Shown here: piece by piece, positions 1 to 6,080 of the stretch
Layout of the letters: each line of letters begins with the position of its first letter
Numbering within the stretch: the stretch's first letter is position 1
Assembly (NCBI GenBank): GCA_036555105.1
Contig: DATBMA010000044.1
Coordinates: 1-8,970, forward strand
DNA: 8,970 nucleotides
From: DATBMA01 sp036555105
GTDB lineage: Bacteria > Actinomycetota > Acidimicrobiia > Spongiisociales > ZC4RG35
Direction of reading: 5' to 3'
Position numbers and translations under genes: made by a program
Notes under the pieces: model-generated
What the model was told of the DNA's origin: nothing
The model's input: the letters and a program-made list of their open reading frames with translations, nothing else
Database searches by the model: none

Positions 1-189
1 TACTTCATGTCCAGGGCCGGCCAGGTCCTCTCCCAGGAGACGCTGCTCGAACATGTATGGGACGAGGCGGCCGATCCATTCACCAACACTGTCCGGGTCA
101 CGGTCTCGAACCTTCGCCGCAAGCTGGGTGAGCCTCAAGTCATACAGACGATTCCTGGGCGCGGCTACGTTTTGCGGGAGGAATCGTGA
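1..189 (+). CDS. Response regulator, OmpR/PhoB family, C-terminal DNA-binding part (5' truncated)
   Basis: The reading frame is open from base 1 and ends at TGA 187-189, so only the last 62 residues are visible. They form most of a winged-helix effector domain of the OmpR/PhoB type: residues around VLSQETLLEHVW, then the recognition helix region TNTVRVTVSNLRRKLG, then the C-terminal wing hairpin VIQTIPGRGYVL. These are the usual landmarks of the family. The receiver domain with its phospho-aspartate lies upstream of the window. The stop overlaps the GTG start of the histidine kinase by 4 bp, so the two are cognate partners made from one mRNA. The protein should bind DNA when phosphorylated by that kinase; the adjacent htrA-type gene is a plausible target (inference). 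The internal ATG at position 7 is not the real start. Confidence 0.93.
   Translation, partial: YFMSRAGQVLSQETLLEHVWDEAADPFTNTVRVTVSNLRRKLGEPQVIQTIPGRGYVLREES
176..181 (+). promoter_or_regulatory. Shine-Dalgarno of the histidine kinase
   Basis: GGGAGG lies 4 nt before GTG 186, inside the end of the regulator gene. It supports the GTG start that overlaps the upstream stop codon rather than an internal ATG. Confidence 0.75.
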
Positions 190-1319
190 AGTTCGGAAGA
201 TCAATCCGCTTCCGTCTGTCGGCCATGTACTCGGCGGTCGTGTTCGGGCTGGGCGGCCTGATCCTCGGCCTTCTGTACTTGGGGATTCGATGGCAGCTGG
301 CCCACGACACCCACACGATCCAAGTGGTCAGGGGGGCGCTGGTGTCATGGGGCGGGCGGACGATGATCGTGCCTCAGATCGAGGAGGCCCAGGTCCGGAG
401 CTTGGAGAATCTGTTCAACCAGGTCGTCATCGATCGCATGGCCGACCTGACTCTGATCGCCTTCGGCTTCCTGTTCCTGCTGAGCATGTTCGTCGGCTGG
501 ATACTGGCCGGGCGGGCGCTGGCCCCTATCGCCCGCATCACCGAGGTGGCAGAGGAGATCCAGGCGTCGGACCTCTCCCGCCGCATCGCACTGCAGGGGC
601 CGGATGATGAGCTGAAGCGGTTGGCGGGGACGTTCGATCGGATGCTGGCAAGGCTTGAGCAGGCATTCTCTTCTCAGCGGCGATTCCTGGCCGATACTTC
701 CCATGATCTGAGGACGCCGCTGGCGGCGATCCGCAGCAATGTCGAGGTCTCGCTGGCAGACAACGACACCGATGGCGCCGAGTGGCGGGCGACAGGTGAG
801 ATCGTCGCCCGCAACGCCGAGCGCATGAGCAACATGATCGATGGATTGCTGGCGACGGCCAGGCTGCAGAACCGGCAGGCTGCCCAGGTCGAGATCGACC
901 TGGGACGGATGGTGGCGGAGGCAGCCGACGATGTCCGTGCCAGTGCAGCCGAGCACCACGTCGAATTGAAGGCGACCACCGCCTCGGTGACGGTCAATGC
1001 CGAACCGGTGGCGTTGCGAAGGGCCTTCGACAACTTGCTCGACAACGCCTTGAAGGCCTCGCCGGCCGACTCGACGGTCCTGCTGGCGTCCGGCTTGAAG
1101 GAAGGGTGGGCATTTCTGGCGGTGGCGGACGAGGGACCGGGGTTCGAGCCGGGGGAGCCAGGCAACGGCCTCGGGCTTTCGATCGTGCGACAGGTGGCTG
1201 AAGGCCACGGCGGTGAGTTCCACGTGCACGCCGGACCATCCGGGAGCACTTGTGTTGTGTGGATCCCCTATCGCGGTGAGGGTCAGCCGCCGGCGGATGA
1301 CCCTTTAGCGAGCATTTAG
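186..1319 (+). CDS. Two-component sensor histidine kinase with HAMP domain
   Basis: 377-residue membrane kinase that senses an envelope signal and phosphorylates the regulator encoded just upstream. Visible order: short basic N-terminus; TM1 about residues 14-34; a short extracytoplasmic loop of about 50 residues; TM2 about 88-108; HAMP about 107-160 with RALAPIARITEVAEEI; a dimerisation/phosphoacceptor helix with SHDLRTPL, phospho-His H173; then the HATPase domain with N box NLLDNALK (283-290), G1 box DEGPGF (315-320) and G2 box GNGLGLSIV (326-334). All catalytic motifs are intact. The start is GTG 186, overlapping the regulator stop as GTGA, with GGGAGG in front. The sensor loop is too small for a recognised PAS or Cache domain, so the signal may be sensed in the membrane or through a partner. 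It resembles MprB-class kinases but is shorter than mycobacterial MprB as I recall it; orthology is not claimed. Confidence 0.95.
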   Translation: MKFGRSIRFRLSAMYSAVVFGLGGLILGLLYLGIRWQLAHDTHTIQVVRGALVSWGGRTMIVPQIEEAQVRSLENLFNQVVIDRMADLTLIAFGFLFLLSMFVGWILAGRALAPIARITEVAEEIQASDLSRRIALQGPDDELKRLAGTFDRMLARLEQAFSSQRRFLADTSHDLRTPLAAIRSNVEVSLADNDTDGAEWRATGEIVARNAERMSNMIDGLLATARLQNRQAAQVEIDLGRMVAEAADDVRASAAEHHVELKATTASVTVNAEPVALRRAFDNLLDNALKASPADSTVLLASGLKEGWAFLAVADEGPGFEPGEPGNGLGLSIVRQVAEGHGGEFHVHAGPSGSTCVVWIPYRGEGQPPADDPLASI

Positions 1320-1330
1320 GGGCTCGGGCA

Positions 1331-1336
1331 TACGAT
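1331..1336 (+). promoter_or_regulatory. Possible -10 box for leaderless htrA-type mRNA
   Basis: TACGAT fits the TANNNT -10 pattern and is followed by exactly 6 nt and then ATG 1343, which would put the transcription start on or next to the start codon. No Shine-Dalgarno sequence is present in the 23-bp gap. The same spacing is seen at the divergent promoter near 8770. No convincing -35 is visible. The gene could also be read through from the kinase. Confidence 0.45.
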
Positions 1337-1342
1337 CGCTCC

Positions 1343-2476
1343 ATGACCGATCAGCAATCTTCGAACGAGCCCGCCCTGCCCATCGAAGGGCTTCCTTCTT
1401 CAGCCACCCCGCCGCCGACTGCGGCTCCCTCACCGGCCGCTACTCCTCCCAAGAAGTCGCGGCGCGGGTGGCATCTCTTGTGGATCATCCCCGTGCTGTT
1501 CGCCCTCGGGCTCGGCGCGGGCTGGCTGTGGTTCGGCGACGGCCTCGATCAGATCGACGGCGGTGCGGTGACCACCACGACGGCTGCTGCAGTGTCGACC
1601 ACACCGACGATCGCCACCGATGTAGATGAGCCAGTGGCGGCCGTGGCCCAGGCCTTGCTGCCTTCGATGGTCCAGATCGAGACCGAGGGCGGGCTCGGCA
1701 GCGGGGTCATCTACGACTCCAGCGGGCTGATCCTCACCGCGGCGCATGTGGTGGAAGGTTCCGATCAGGTGACCGTCCGCCTCAACGACGGCGATAGGGT
1801 CCAGGGCCAGGTGGTCGGAGGCTCCCAGACCGCCGACGTGGCCGTGGTGAAGGTCGACCGGACCGACCTCCAGGCCGCCGCCCTCGCTCTGGACACCGAG
1901 CCCGAGGTCGGGCAGATGGCGATTGCCATCGGCAGCCCTTGGGGACTCGAGCAGACCGTCACCGCCGGTGTGGTGAGTGCGGTCGACCGCTCGGTCGACG
2001 GGCCAAACGGGCCCCGCTCCTTCCTGCAGACCGACGCTTCCATCAACCCGGGTAACTCGGGTGGGGCGTTGGCCGACCGCCATGGCCGGGTGATCGGAAT
2101 CAACACCGAGATCTTCACCTCGAGCGGCGGGAGCCAGGGTGTGGGATTCGCGGTGCCGATCCAGCGTGCGTACGAGGTCGCCGGCAAATTGGTGGCCGGC
2201 CAGCCGATCGAGACCGCCTTTCTGGGAGTGAGCATCGAGGACAGTCAGCAGGGGACTGCCGGCGCCGTGGTCACGGAGATCGAGCCAGGGACCCCGGCGG
2301 CTTTGGCCGGACTCCAGACCGGCGATCTGGTCGTATCGATCGATGGTGAGCCGGTGCAGAGCAGCCTCGACCTGGCTGCCGCGGTGCGCTCAGCCGACCC
2401 TGGTGACCAGGTCACCCTCGAAGTCCTGAGAGAAGGACAGACAGTCAGCGTCACGGTCGAATTGGGTACCCGTTAG
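1343..2476 (+). CDS. HtrA/DegP-type membrane-anchored serine protease with PDZ domain
   Basis: 377-residue S1C-family protease for envelope protein quality control. Order: cytoplasmic Pro/Ala/Ser-rich tail 1-40; one membrane segment about 43-64 (LLWIIPVLFALGLGAGWLWF); Thr/Ala-rich linker about 75-92; trypsin-like domain about 95-275; a single PDZ domain about 293-375 with the carboxylate-binding loop FLGVSI and the GLQTGDLVVSIDG strand. The catalytic triad is visible: H135 in TAAHVV, D165 in TADVAVV and S239 in GNSGG. The protease therefore faces outside the membrane with an N-in anchor, like actinobacterial PepD/HtrA proteins. Start ATG 1343 lies 23 bp after the kinase and is probably leaderless. 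A strong hairpin follows the stop. Regulator-kinase-HtrA order matches mycobacterial mprA-mprB-pepD, which suggests an envelope-stress response (inference). Confidence 0.95.
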   Translation: MTDQQSSNEPALPIEGLPSSATPPPTAAPSPAATPPKKSRRGWHLLWIIPVLFALGLGAGWLWFGDGLDQIDGGAVTTTTAAAVSTTPTIATDVDEPVAAVAQALLPSMVQIETEGGLGSGVIYDSSGLILTAAHVVEGSDQVTVRLNDGDRVQGQVVGGSQTADVAVVKVDRTDLQAAALALDTEPEVGQMAIAIGSPWGLEQTVTAGVVSAVDRSVDGPNGPRSFLQTDASINPGNSGGALADRHGRVIGINTEIFTSSGGSQGVGFAVPIQRAYEVAGKLVAGQPIETAFLGVSIEDSQQGTAGAVVTEIEPGTPAALAGLQTGDLVVSIDGEPVQSSLDLAAAVRSADPGDQVTLEVLREGQTVSVTVELGTR

Positions 2477-2490
2477 ATCCAATCATCTCG

Positions 2491-2524
2491 GGCGGGGCCG
2501 GAGCCACTAGGCTCCGGCCCTGCC
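2491..2524 (+). terminator. Rho-independent-type hairpin after the htrA-type gene
   Basis: Arms 2491-2505 and 2510-2524 form a 15-bp stem (14 Watson-Crick pairs and one G-U) with the loop ACTA. It begins 14 nt after the protease stop. The downstream T-run is short (GTTTGG), as is common in GC-rich actinobacteria. Its last two bases overlap the first helix of the cobalamin aptamer, so the two structures are directly abutted. Confidence 0.8.
2508..2513 (+). promoter_or_regulatory. Candidate -10 box for the B12 operon, inside the terminator hairpin
   Basis: TAGGCT fits TANNNT and would start transcription near 2519-2521, two to four bases before the first aptamer helix at 2523. Only 46 bp separate the htrA stop from the aptamer and nearly all of that is hairpin, so a dedicated promoter must overlap it or lie within the htrA-type gene. 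No clear -35 is seen. This is inference. Confidence 0.35.
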
Positions 2525-2704
2525 GTTTGGTCAGCGAAGTCCGGTGTGAGCCCGGCGCTGTCCCGCAACTGTCAAGCCCCCAACGGGGACGAGTCAGGTC
2601 GCCTGCCCAACGGTCCACGAACGAGCTTCGGATGAAGGCAGTGTTCGTGCGGTCTCAGGGAAAGACCTGCCGAGCCCCCCTTCATCCTCCGAGAGGAGGA
2701 TGTT
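2523..2704 (+). promoter_or_regulatory. Cobalamin (AdoCbl-type) riboswitch with RBS-sequestering platform
   Basis: Classic cobalamin aptamer text is present: GAAGTCCGGTG, then GCTGTCCCGCAACTGT, then a B12-box-like GAGTCAGGTCGCCTGCC at 2591-2607. Helices can be traced: closing P1 2523-2530 with 2607-2613 (7 bp, one bulged T); 2532-2536 CAGCG with 2556-2560 CGCTG; inside it CCGG 2541-2544 with CCGG 2552-2555; and CCCC 2577-2580 with GGGG 2585-2588. The large peripheral arm of the btuB type is absent, so this is a compact aptamer. Downstream are a 7-bp stem 2616-2622/2643-2649 and a 5-bp stem 2651-2655/2663-2667. The final hairpin 2683-2702 hides the Shine-Dalgarno of the first gene. By family behaviour, bound cobalamin should favour the closed state and repress translation. 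The downstream genes (B12 uptake, CobO) agree. Confidence 0.92.
2683..2702 (+). promoter_or_regulatory. Shine-Dalgarno sequestering hairpin of the riboswitch
   Basis: CATCCTCC (2683-2690) and GGAGGATG (2695-2702) form a perfect 8-bp stem closed by a GAGA tetraloop (GNRA class). The stem contains AGGAGG (2694-2699), the Shine-Dalgarno for GTG 2705. Segment GGATGAAGG (2630-2638) is perfectly complementary to CCTTCATCC (2679-2687), which overlaps the 5' arm, so the two pairings are mutually exclusive: an antisequestor and sequestor pair. Confidence 0.82.
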
Positions 2705-3652
2705 GTGTTTGGAAGAAGGGCGATATCTGCGGCGGTGCTGGTGCTGGTTGCTGCCTGCTCTCCGAGCGAGTCGACCACCTCCGCCGTCCCCACCACCGTT
2801 GCACCGACCACCACGGCGGCCGCCGCGTTTCCGGTGACCGTTGCAGGCGATAACGGGCAAGTCACCATCGAGGAGAGACCGGTGGCGATCGTGTCCCTCT
2901 CGCCGACGGCGACGGAATCGTTGTTCGCAATCGGAGCCGGCGACCAGGTGATCGCGGTCGACGATCGGTCCGACTACCCAGCGGAGGCGCCGGTCTCCGA
3001 GCTGTCAGGCTTCACCCCCAACGTCGAGGCCATTGCCGCGCTGCGGCCTGACCTGGTGGTCATCTCCTTTGACCCTGGCGACCTGGTCAGCGGCCTCAAT
3101 GCGGTGGGGATCCCTGTTCTGATGCAGGACGCGGCGGCCACCCTCGATGAGGCCTACGACCAGATCGAACAACTGGGCATCGCCACCGGGAATGGGGACG
3201 AGGCAGGCCAAGTCGTCGCCGGCATGCAGGGCGAGATCGAGGCGATCGTTGTCGCCAATCCGCCCACCGATCCTCCCCTCACCTACTACCACGAGCTCGG
3301 TCCTGAGCTGTACTCGCTCACGTCCAGCACCTTCGCCGGCTCCATCTACTCGCTGCTGGGGCTGCAGAACATCGCCGACCCCGCGGACGCCGATGGCGCC
3401 GCCTTCGGATATCCGCAGCTGTCGGCCGAGTTCATCGTCGAGGCAGATCCCGACCTGATCTTCCTGGCCGACACGATCTGTTGCCAGCAGAACGAGGCGG
3501 CGGTCAAAGAGCGTCCGGGCTGGGACACGCTCACCGCGGTAAACGAGGGGGGCGTCGTCGAGCTGAACGACGACGTCGCCTCCCGCTGGGGTCCCCGCAT
3601 CGTCGACTTCTTGCAATCGGTGGCCGACGGCGTAGCCGCCAAGGCCGGATGA
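2705..3652 (+). CDS. btuF: Cobalamin ABC transporter substrate-binding lipoprotein (BtuF-like)
   Basis: 315-residue extracellular corrinoid-binding lipoprotein that feeds the permease encoded next. N-terminus MFGRRAISAAVLVLVAAC is a lipoprotein signal with lipobox VAAC and lipidated C18, followed by a Ser/Thr/Ala-rich linker to about residue 42. The rest is a class III periplasmic-binding-protein fold: first lobe from ERPVAIVSLSPTATESLFAIGAG (57-79), a helical backbone near 140-180, second lobe to the C-terminus with SRWGPRIVDFLQ (293-304). E71 in the PTATES segment matches the position where BtuF-type proteins carry a Glu that docks on the permease. GTG 2705 is chosen because AGGAGG lies 5 nt upstream and the signal peptide starts there. 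An adjacent Cys pair (259-260) is unusual. The fold alone would also fit siderophore binding; the riboswitch and CobO point to cobalamin. Confidence 0.9.
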   Translation: MFGRRAISAAVLVLVAACSPSESTTSAVPTTVAPTTTAAAAFPVTVAGDNGQVTIEERPVAIVSLSPTATESLFAIGAGDQVIAVDDRSDYPAEAPVSELSGFTPNVEAIAALRPDLVVISFDPGDLVSGLNAVGIPVLMQDAAATLDEAYDQIEQLGIATGNGDEAGQVVAGMQGEIEAIVVANPPTDPPLTYYHELGPELYSLTSSTFAGSIYSLLGLQNIADPADADGAAFGYPQLSAEFIVEADPDLIFLADTICCQQNEAAVKERPGWDTLTAVNEGGVVELNDDVASRWGPRIVDFLQSVADGVAAKAG

Positions 3653-4680
3653 ACTCAGCCGAACTCCGGCCGGCTCGGCCCTCTGGCCGGGCGTGGCTGC
3701 TGGCAGGAGGCGTCCTCCTGGTGATGTCGACGATCGGGGTCTTGGTGGGCCCGGCCGGGCTGGACCCGGTCGAGTCGATCAAGGCGTTGCTCGATCGGCT
3801 GCCGGGTGTCTCGATCCCCAGCTCGTTGTCTCCGCAGCAGGAGGCCATCCTGTTCGAGTTGCGCCTTCCCAGGGTGGTGCTCGGAGGGCTGGTGGGGACC
3901 ATGTTGGCCCTGGCGGGCGGCGCCTACCAGGGGGTGTTCCGCAACCCGCTGGCCGATCCGTATCTCCTAGGGGCGGCGGCGGGAGCGGGGCTGGGAGCCA
4001 CCGCTGTCATCGCCGCCGACGGGCCCCGCGGCCTGGTGCCGTTGGCAGCCTTCGCCGGGGCCATGGGTGCGGTGGCACTCACCTACGCGGTCGGCCGGTC
4101 GGTTGGCGAGCGGACCTCGACCACTCTCATCCTCGCTGGGGTGGCGGTCGCCTCGTTCCTGGCCGCCGCCCAGACATTCGTGCTCCAGCGGAACTCCGAC
4201 TCGCTGCAGGAGGTGTACGGGTTCATCCTCGGCTCGCTGGCCACGGTGGGGTGGAGCGATGTGGCGCTGGCGGCTCCCTATGCACTCATTGCCGGGGTGG
4301 GGATCATCCTGCACCGGAGGATGCTCGACGTCCTGGCGGTGGGTGACGAGGAGGCAATGGGCTTGGGTGTGTCCGCCCCTTCGGTGCGGGCCCGTGTGGT
4401 GCTGGCTGCCAGCCTCAGCACCGCGGCGGCGGTGGCGGTCAGTGGCTTGATCGGCTTCGTCGGGATCATCGTCCCGCACCTGATCCGAATGACCGCCGGA
4501 GTCAGCTATCGGATCATCCTCCCGCTGGCAATTTTGGTGGGAGCGGCCTTCCTGATCGGCGCCGATGTGGTTGGCCGCACGGTCCTGGCCCCGGCCGAGC
4601 TCCCCATCGGCGTGGTGACCGCCTTCCTGGGGGCACCCTTCTTCCTGTTGGTGCTGCGCACCAGCCGAAGCCGCCCATGA
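3649..4680 (+). CDS. btuC: Cobalamin ABC transporter permease (BtuC/FecCD family)
   Basis: 343-residue integral membrane permease, normally a homodimer forming the translocation path. The sequence is almost entirely hydrophobic helices, consistent with the ten-helix FecCD fold. Family landmarks: LRLPRVVLGGLVGTMLALAG (71-90), YQGVFRNPLADPYLLG (93-108), an ATPase-coupling region around AMGLGVSAPSVRARVVLAAS (236-255), SGLIGFVGIIVPHLIR (265-280) and the C-terminal ELPIGVVTAFLGAPFFLLVLR (317-337). ATG 3649 overlaps the lipoprotein stop as ATGA. A longer open frame upstream is rejected because it would sit inside the lipoprotein gene. No clear Shine-Dalgarno is present, so translation is probably coupled and hence also under riboswitch control. 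Confidence 0.93.
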   Translation: MNSAELRPARPSGRAWLLAGGVLLVMSTIGVLVGPAGLDPVESIKALLDRLPGVSIPSSLSPQQEAILFELRLPRVVLGGLVGTMLALAGGAYQGVFRNPLADPYLLGAAAGAGLGATAVIAADGPRGLVPLAAFAGAMGAVALTYAVGRSVGERTSTTLILAGVAVASFLAAAQTFVLQRNSDSLQEVYGFILGSLATVGWSDVALAAPYALIAGVGIILHRRMLDVLAVGDEEAMGLGVSAPSVRARVVLAASLSTAAAVAVSGLIGFVGIIVPHLIRMTAGVSYRIILPLAILVGAAFLIGADVVGRTVLAPAELPIGVVTAFLGAPFFLLVLRTSRSRP

Positions 4681-5459
4681 GCGGGATCCAGGCTTCGGAG
4701 CTGGTCGTGGCGTTCAACGGGACAACCGTGATCCACGGCCTCGATGTGAGCATTGCCTCCGGCGAGTGGGTGGGAGTGATCGGACCCAACGGCTCGGGGA
4801 AGTCGACTTTGCTGAGGGCCCTGGCCGGGGCCATCCCGTTCTCGGGCACCGTCCAAATCGGCGGCGTCGCCATCCATGACTTGGACGAGCGCCAGCGAGC
4901 CCAGATGGTGGCCCTGGTTCCCCAACGCCCGGTCATACCGGAAGGTTTCACGGTGACCGACTACGTGTACCTGGGGCGCAGCCCTCACTTGCGGTTTCTC
5001 GCCTCCGAAGGCCCAAGCGACGCGGGGGCGGTGGCCAACGCCATCGAGGTCCTGGAGCTGGCGGAGATGGCAGGGCGGCGCCTCCCAACCCTTTCCGGGG
5101 GTGAACTGCAGCGAGTGATCCTGGCGCGGGCGATCGCCCAGCAGACCCCAGTGCTGTTGCTGGACGAGCCCACCACCTCGCTCGACCTCGGACATCAGCA
5201 GCAGGCATTGGAACTGGTCGAGACCATGCGCAGGAGCAGGGAGCTGACGGTGGTGACCGCCATCCACGACCTGACCCTGGCATCGCAGTTCTGTGACCGG
5301 CTGGTGATGCTGGCGAGTGGCCGGGTGGTCGGCGAAGGTGAGCCTGAGGCGGTCCTCACCGAGGAATCCATCGGCCTTCACTACGGTGCCGACGTGAGCG
5401 TTCAACGGGATCCGGGCGGGGGAATCGCGGTCATTCCCCTCCGCCACCGCCGATCATGA
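4677..5459 (+). CDS. btuD: Cobalamin ABC transporter ATP-binding protein (BtuD/FecE-like)
   Basis: 260-residue ATPase that powers the permease from the cytoplasmic face. All motifs are intact: Walker A GPNGSGKST (36-44), Q-loop Q83 in LVPQRP, signature LSGGE (139-143), Walker B VLLLDEP (159-165), D-loop SLD (168-170) and switch His H197 in AIHDL. This arrangement is typical of the FecE/BtuD group of iron-chelate and B12 importers. ATG 4677 overlaps the permease stop as ATGA without a visible Shine-Dalgarno. Substrate assignment rests on the riboswitch and the CobO gene, since the ATPase alone does not tell B12 from siderophores. Confidence 0.93.
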   Translation: MSGIQASELVVAFNGTTVIHGLDVSIASGEWVGVIGPNGSGKSTLLRALAGAIPFSGTVQIGGVAIHDLDERQRAQMVALVPQRPVIPEGFTVTDYVYLGRSPHLRFLASEGPSDAGAVANAIEVLELAEMAGRRLPTLSGGELQRVILARAIAQQTPVLLLDEPTTSLDLGHQQQALELVETMRRSRELTVVTAIHDLTLASQFCDRLVMLASGRVVGEGEPEAVLTEESIGLHYGADVSVQRDPGGGIAVIPLRHRRS

Positions 5460-6025
5460 GCCAGCGCGACATCCCTCCTACCGAGCGTCCCGACCCTGGC
5501 ACGGTTCGGGCTCAGTCGCTCATCTTGGTCAACACCGGGGACGGCAAAGGGAAGTCGACCGCCGCCTTCGGGACCGTGTTGCGAGCAGTGGCCCGGGGGT
5601 GGAAGGTCGCAGTGGTCCAGTTCCTCAAGTCGGGTGACTGGATGGTGGGGGAGGAGAAGGTGGCGAGGCAGCTGGGCGTCGACTGGTGGACCTTGGGGGA
5701 CGGGTTCACCTGGGACTCGAAGGACATGGAACAGTCGGAGGCGATAGCCCGCGAGGCATGGCGCACCGGGCGCGAGAAGATCCGATCCGGCGAGTACGAC
5801 CTGGTGGTGCTCGACGAGATCACCTACCCGATGAACTGGGGCTGGATCGAGGCCGACGACGTGCTGGCGACCCTAAGCGAGCGGCCTGCCAACGTGAGCG
5901 TCATCCTGACCGGGCGCGACGCCCCAGGGTCACTGATCGAGATCGCCGACACCGTCACCGAGATGACCAAGGTCAAGCACGCCTATGACCGCGGGGTGAT
6001 GGCCAGGCGCGGCATCGACTATTAG
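5456..6025 (+). CDS. cobO: Corrinoid (cob(I)alamin) adenosyltransferase, CobO/BtuR/CobA type
   Basis: 189-residue cytoplasmic enzyme transferring the 5'-deoxyadenosyl group of ATP to reduced corrinoid, giving adenosylcobalamin or its precursors. Family hallmarks: the inverted-orientation P-loop TGDGKGKST (27-35), VVQFLKSG (53-60), GFTWDSKD (83-90), VVLDEITY (117-124), ILTGRDAP (150-157), ADTVTEMTKVKHAYDRGV (164-181) and the C-terminal GIDY. Length is close to the family's usual size of about 190-200. It begins at ATG 5456, overlapping the ATPase stop as ATGA, and ends the operon. The partner genes upstream are all import, with no corrin-ring synthesis genes in view, so a salvage role is likely: imported cobalamin is adenosylated at once, making the ligand that the riboswitch senses. 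Confidence 0.95.
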   Translation: MSQRDIPPTERPDPGTVRAQSLILVNTGDGKGKSTAAFGTVLRAVARGWKVAVVQFLKSGDWMVGEEKVARQLGVDWWTLGDGFTWDSKDMEQSEAIAREAWRTGREKIRSGEYDLVVLDEITYPMNWGWIEADDVLATLSERPANVSVILTGRDAPGSLIEIADTVTEMTKVKHAYDRGVMARRGIDY

Positions 6026-6080
6026 ACGGTCGCACGGTCGCACGGGGTAGCGGCCTCACGGTCGCCGGACTCACGGTCGC
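6026..6080 (+). repeat. Four copies of ACGGTCGC at a convergent gene junction
   Basis: Exact copies at 6026-6033, 6034-6041, 6058-6065 and 6073-6080. The first two are in tandem. The last two are part of a longer 11-base unit CTCACGGTCGC at 6055-6065 and 6070-6080. They fill the 45 bp between the cobO stop and the stop of the opposite-strand toroid gene, and the last copy encodes that protein's final residues. No strong hairpin is seen here, so no terminator can be assigned. Confidence 0.7.

Noticed and set aside
345..1229. Long antisense open frame (294 codons) opposite the histidine kinase
   Set aside because: It lies fully opposite a gene with intact kinase motifs, has no recognisable domain, and such open frames are expected from GC-rich codon bias.
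2527..2868. Short open frames on both strands across the riboswitch leader
   Set aside because: They cover structured RNA and the start of the lipoprotein gene and have no domain.
3481..3648. Upstream extension of the permease frame
   Set aside because: It would overlap the lipoprotein gene by 172 bp and yields an Arg/Gly-rich stretch typical of out-of-frame sequence; ATG 3649 gives the normal family length and an ATGA overlap.
4506..5447. Long antisense open frame (313 codons) opposite the permease end and the ATPase
   Set aside because: Both sense genes have full family motifs; the antisense product is low-complexity His/Gln/Arg/Gly-rich sequence with no domain.
2705..5459. Siderophore or haem importer
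   Set aside because: The transporter family alone fits, but a cobalamin riboswitch upstream and an adenosyltransferase downstream make B12 the much better substrate.
6026..6080. CRISPR array
   Set aside because: The repeats are only 8 bases, spacing is irregular (0 to 16 nt) and no cas genes are present.
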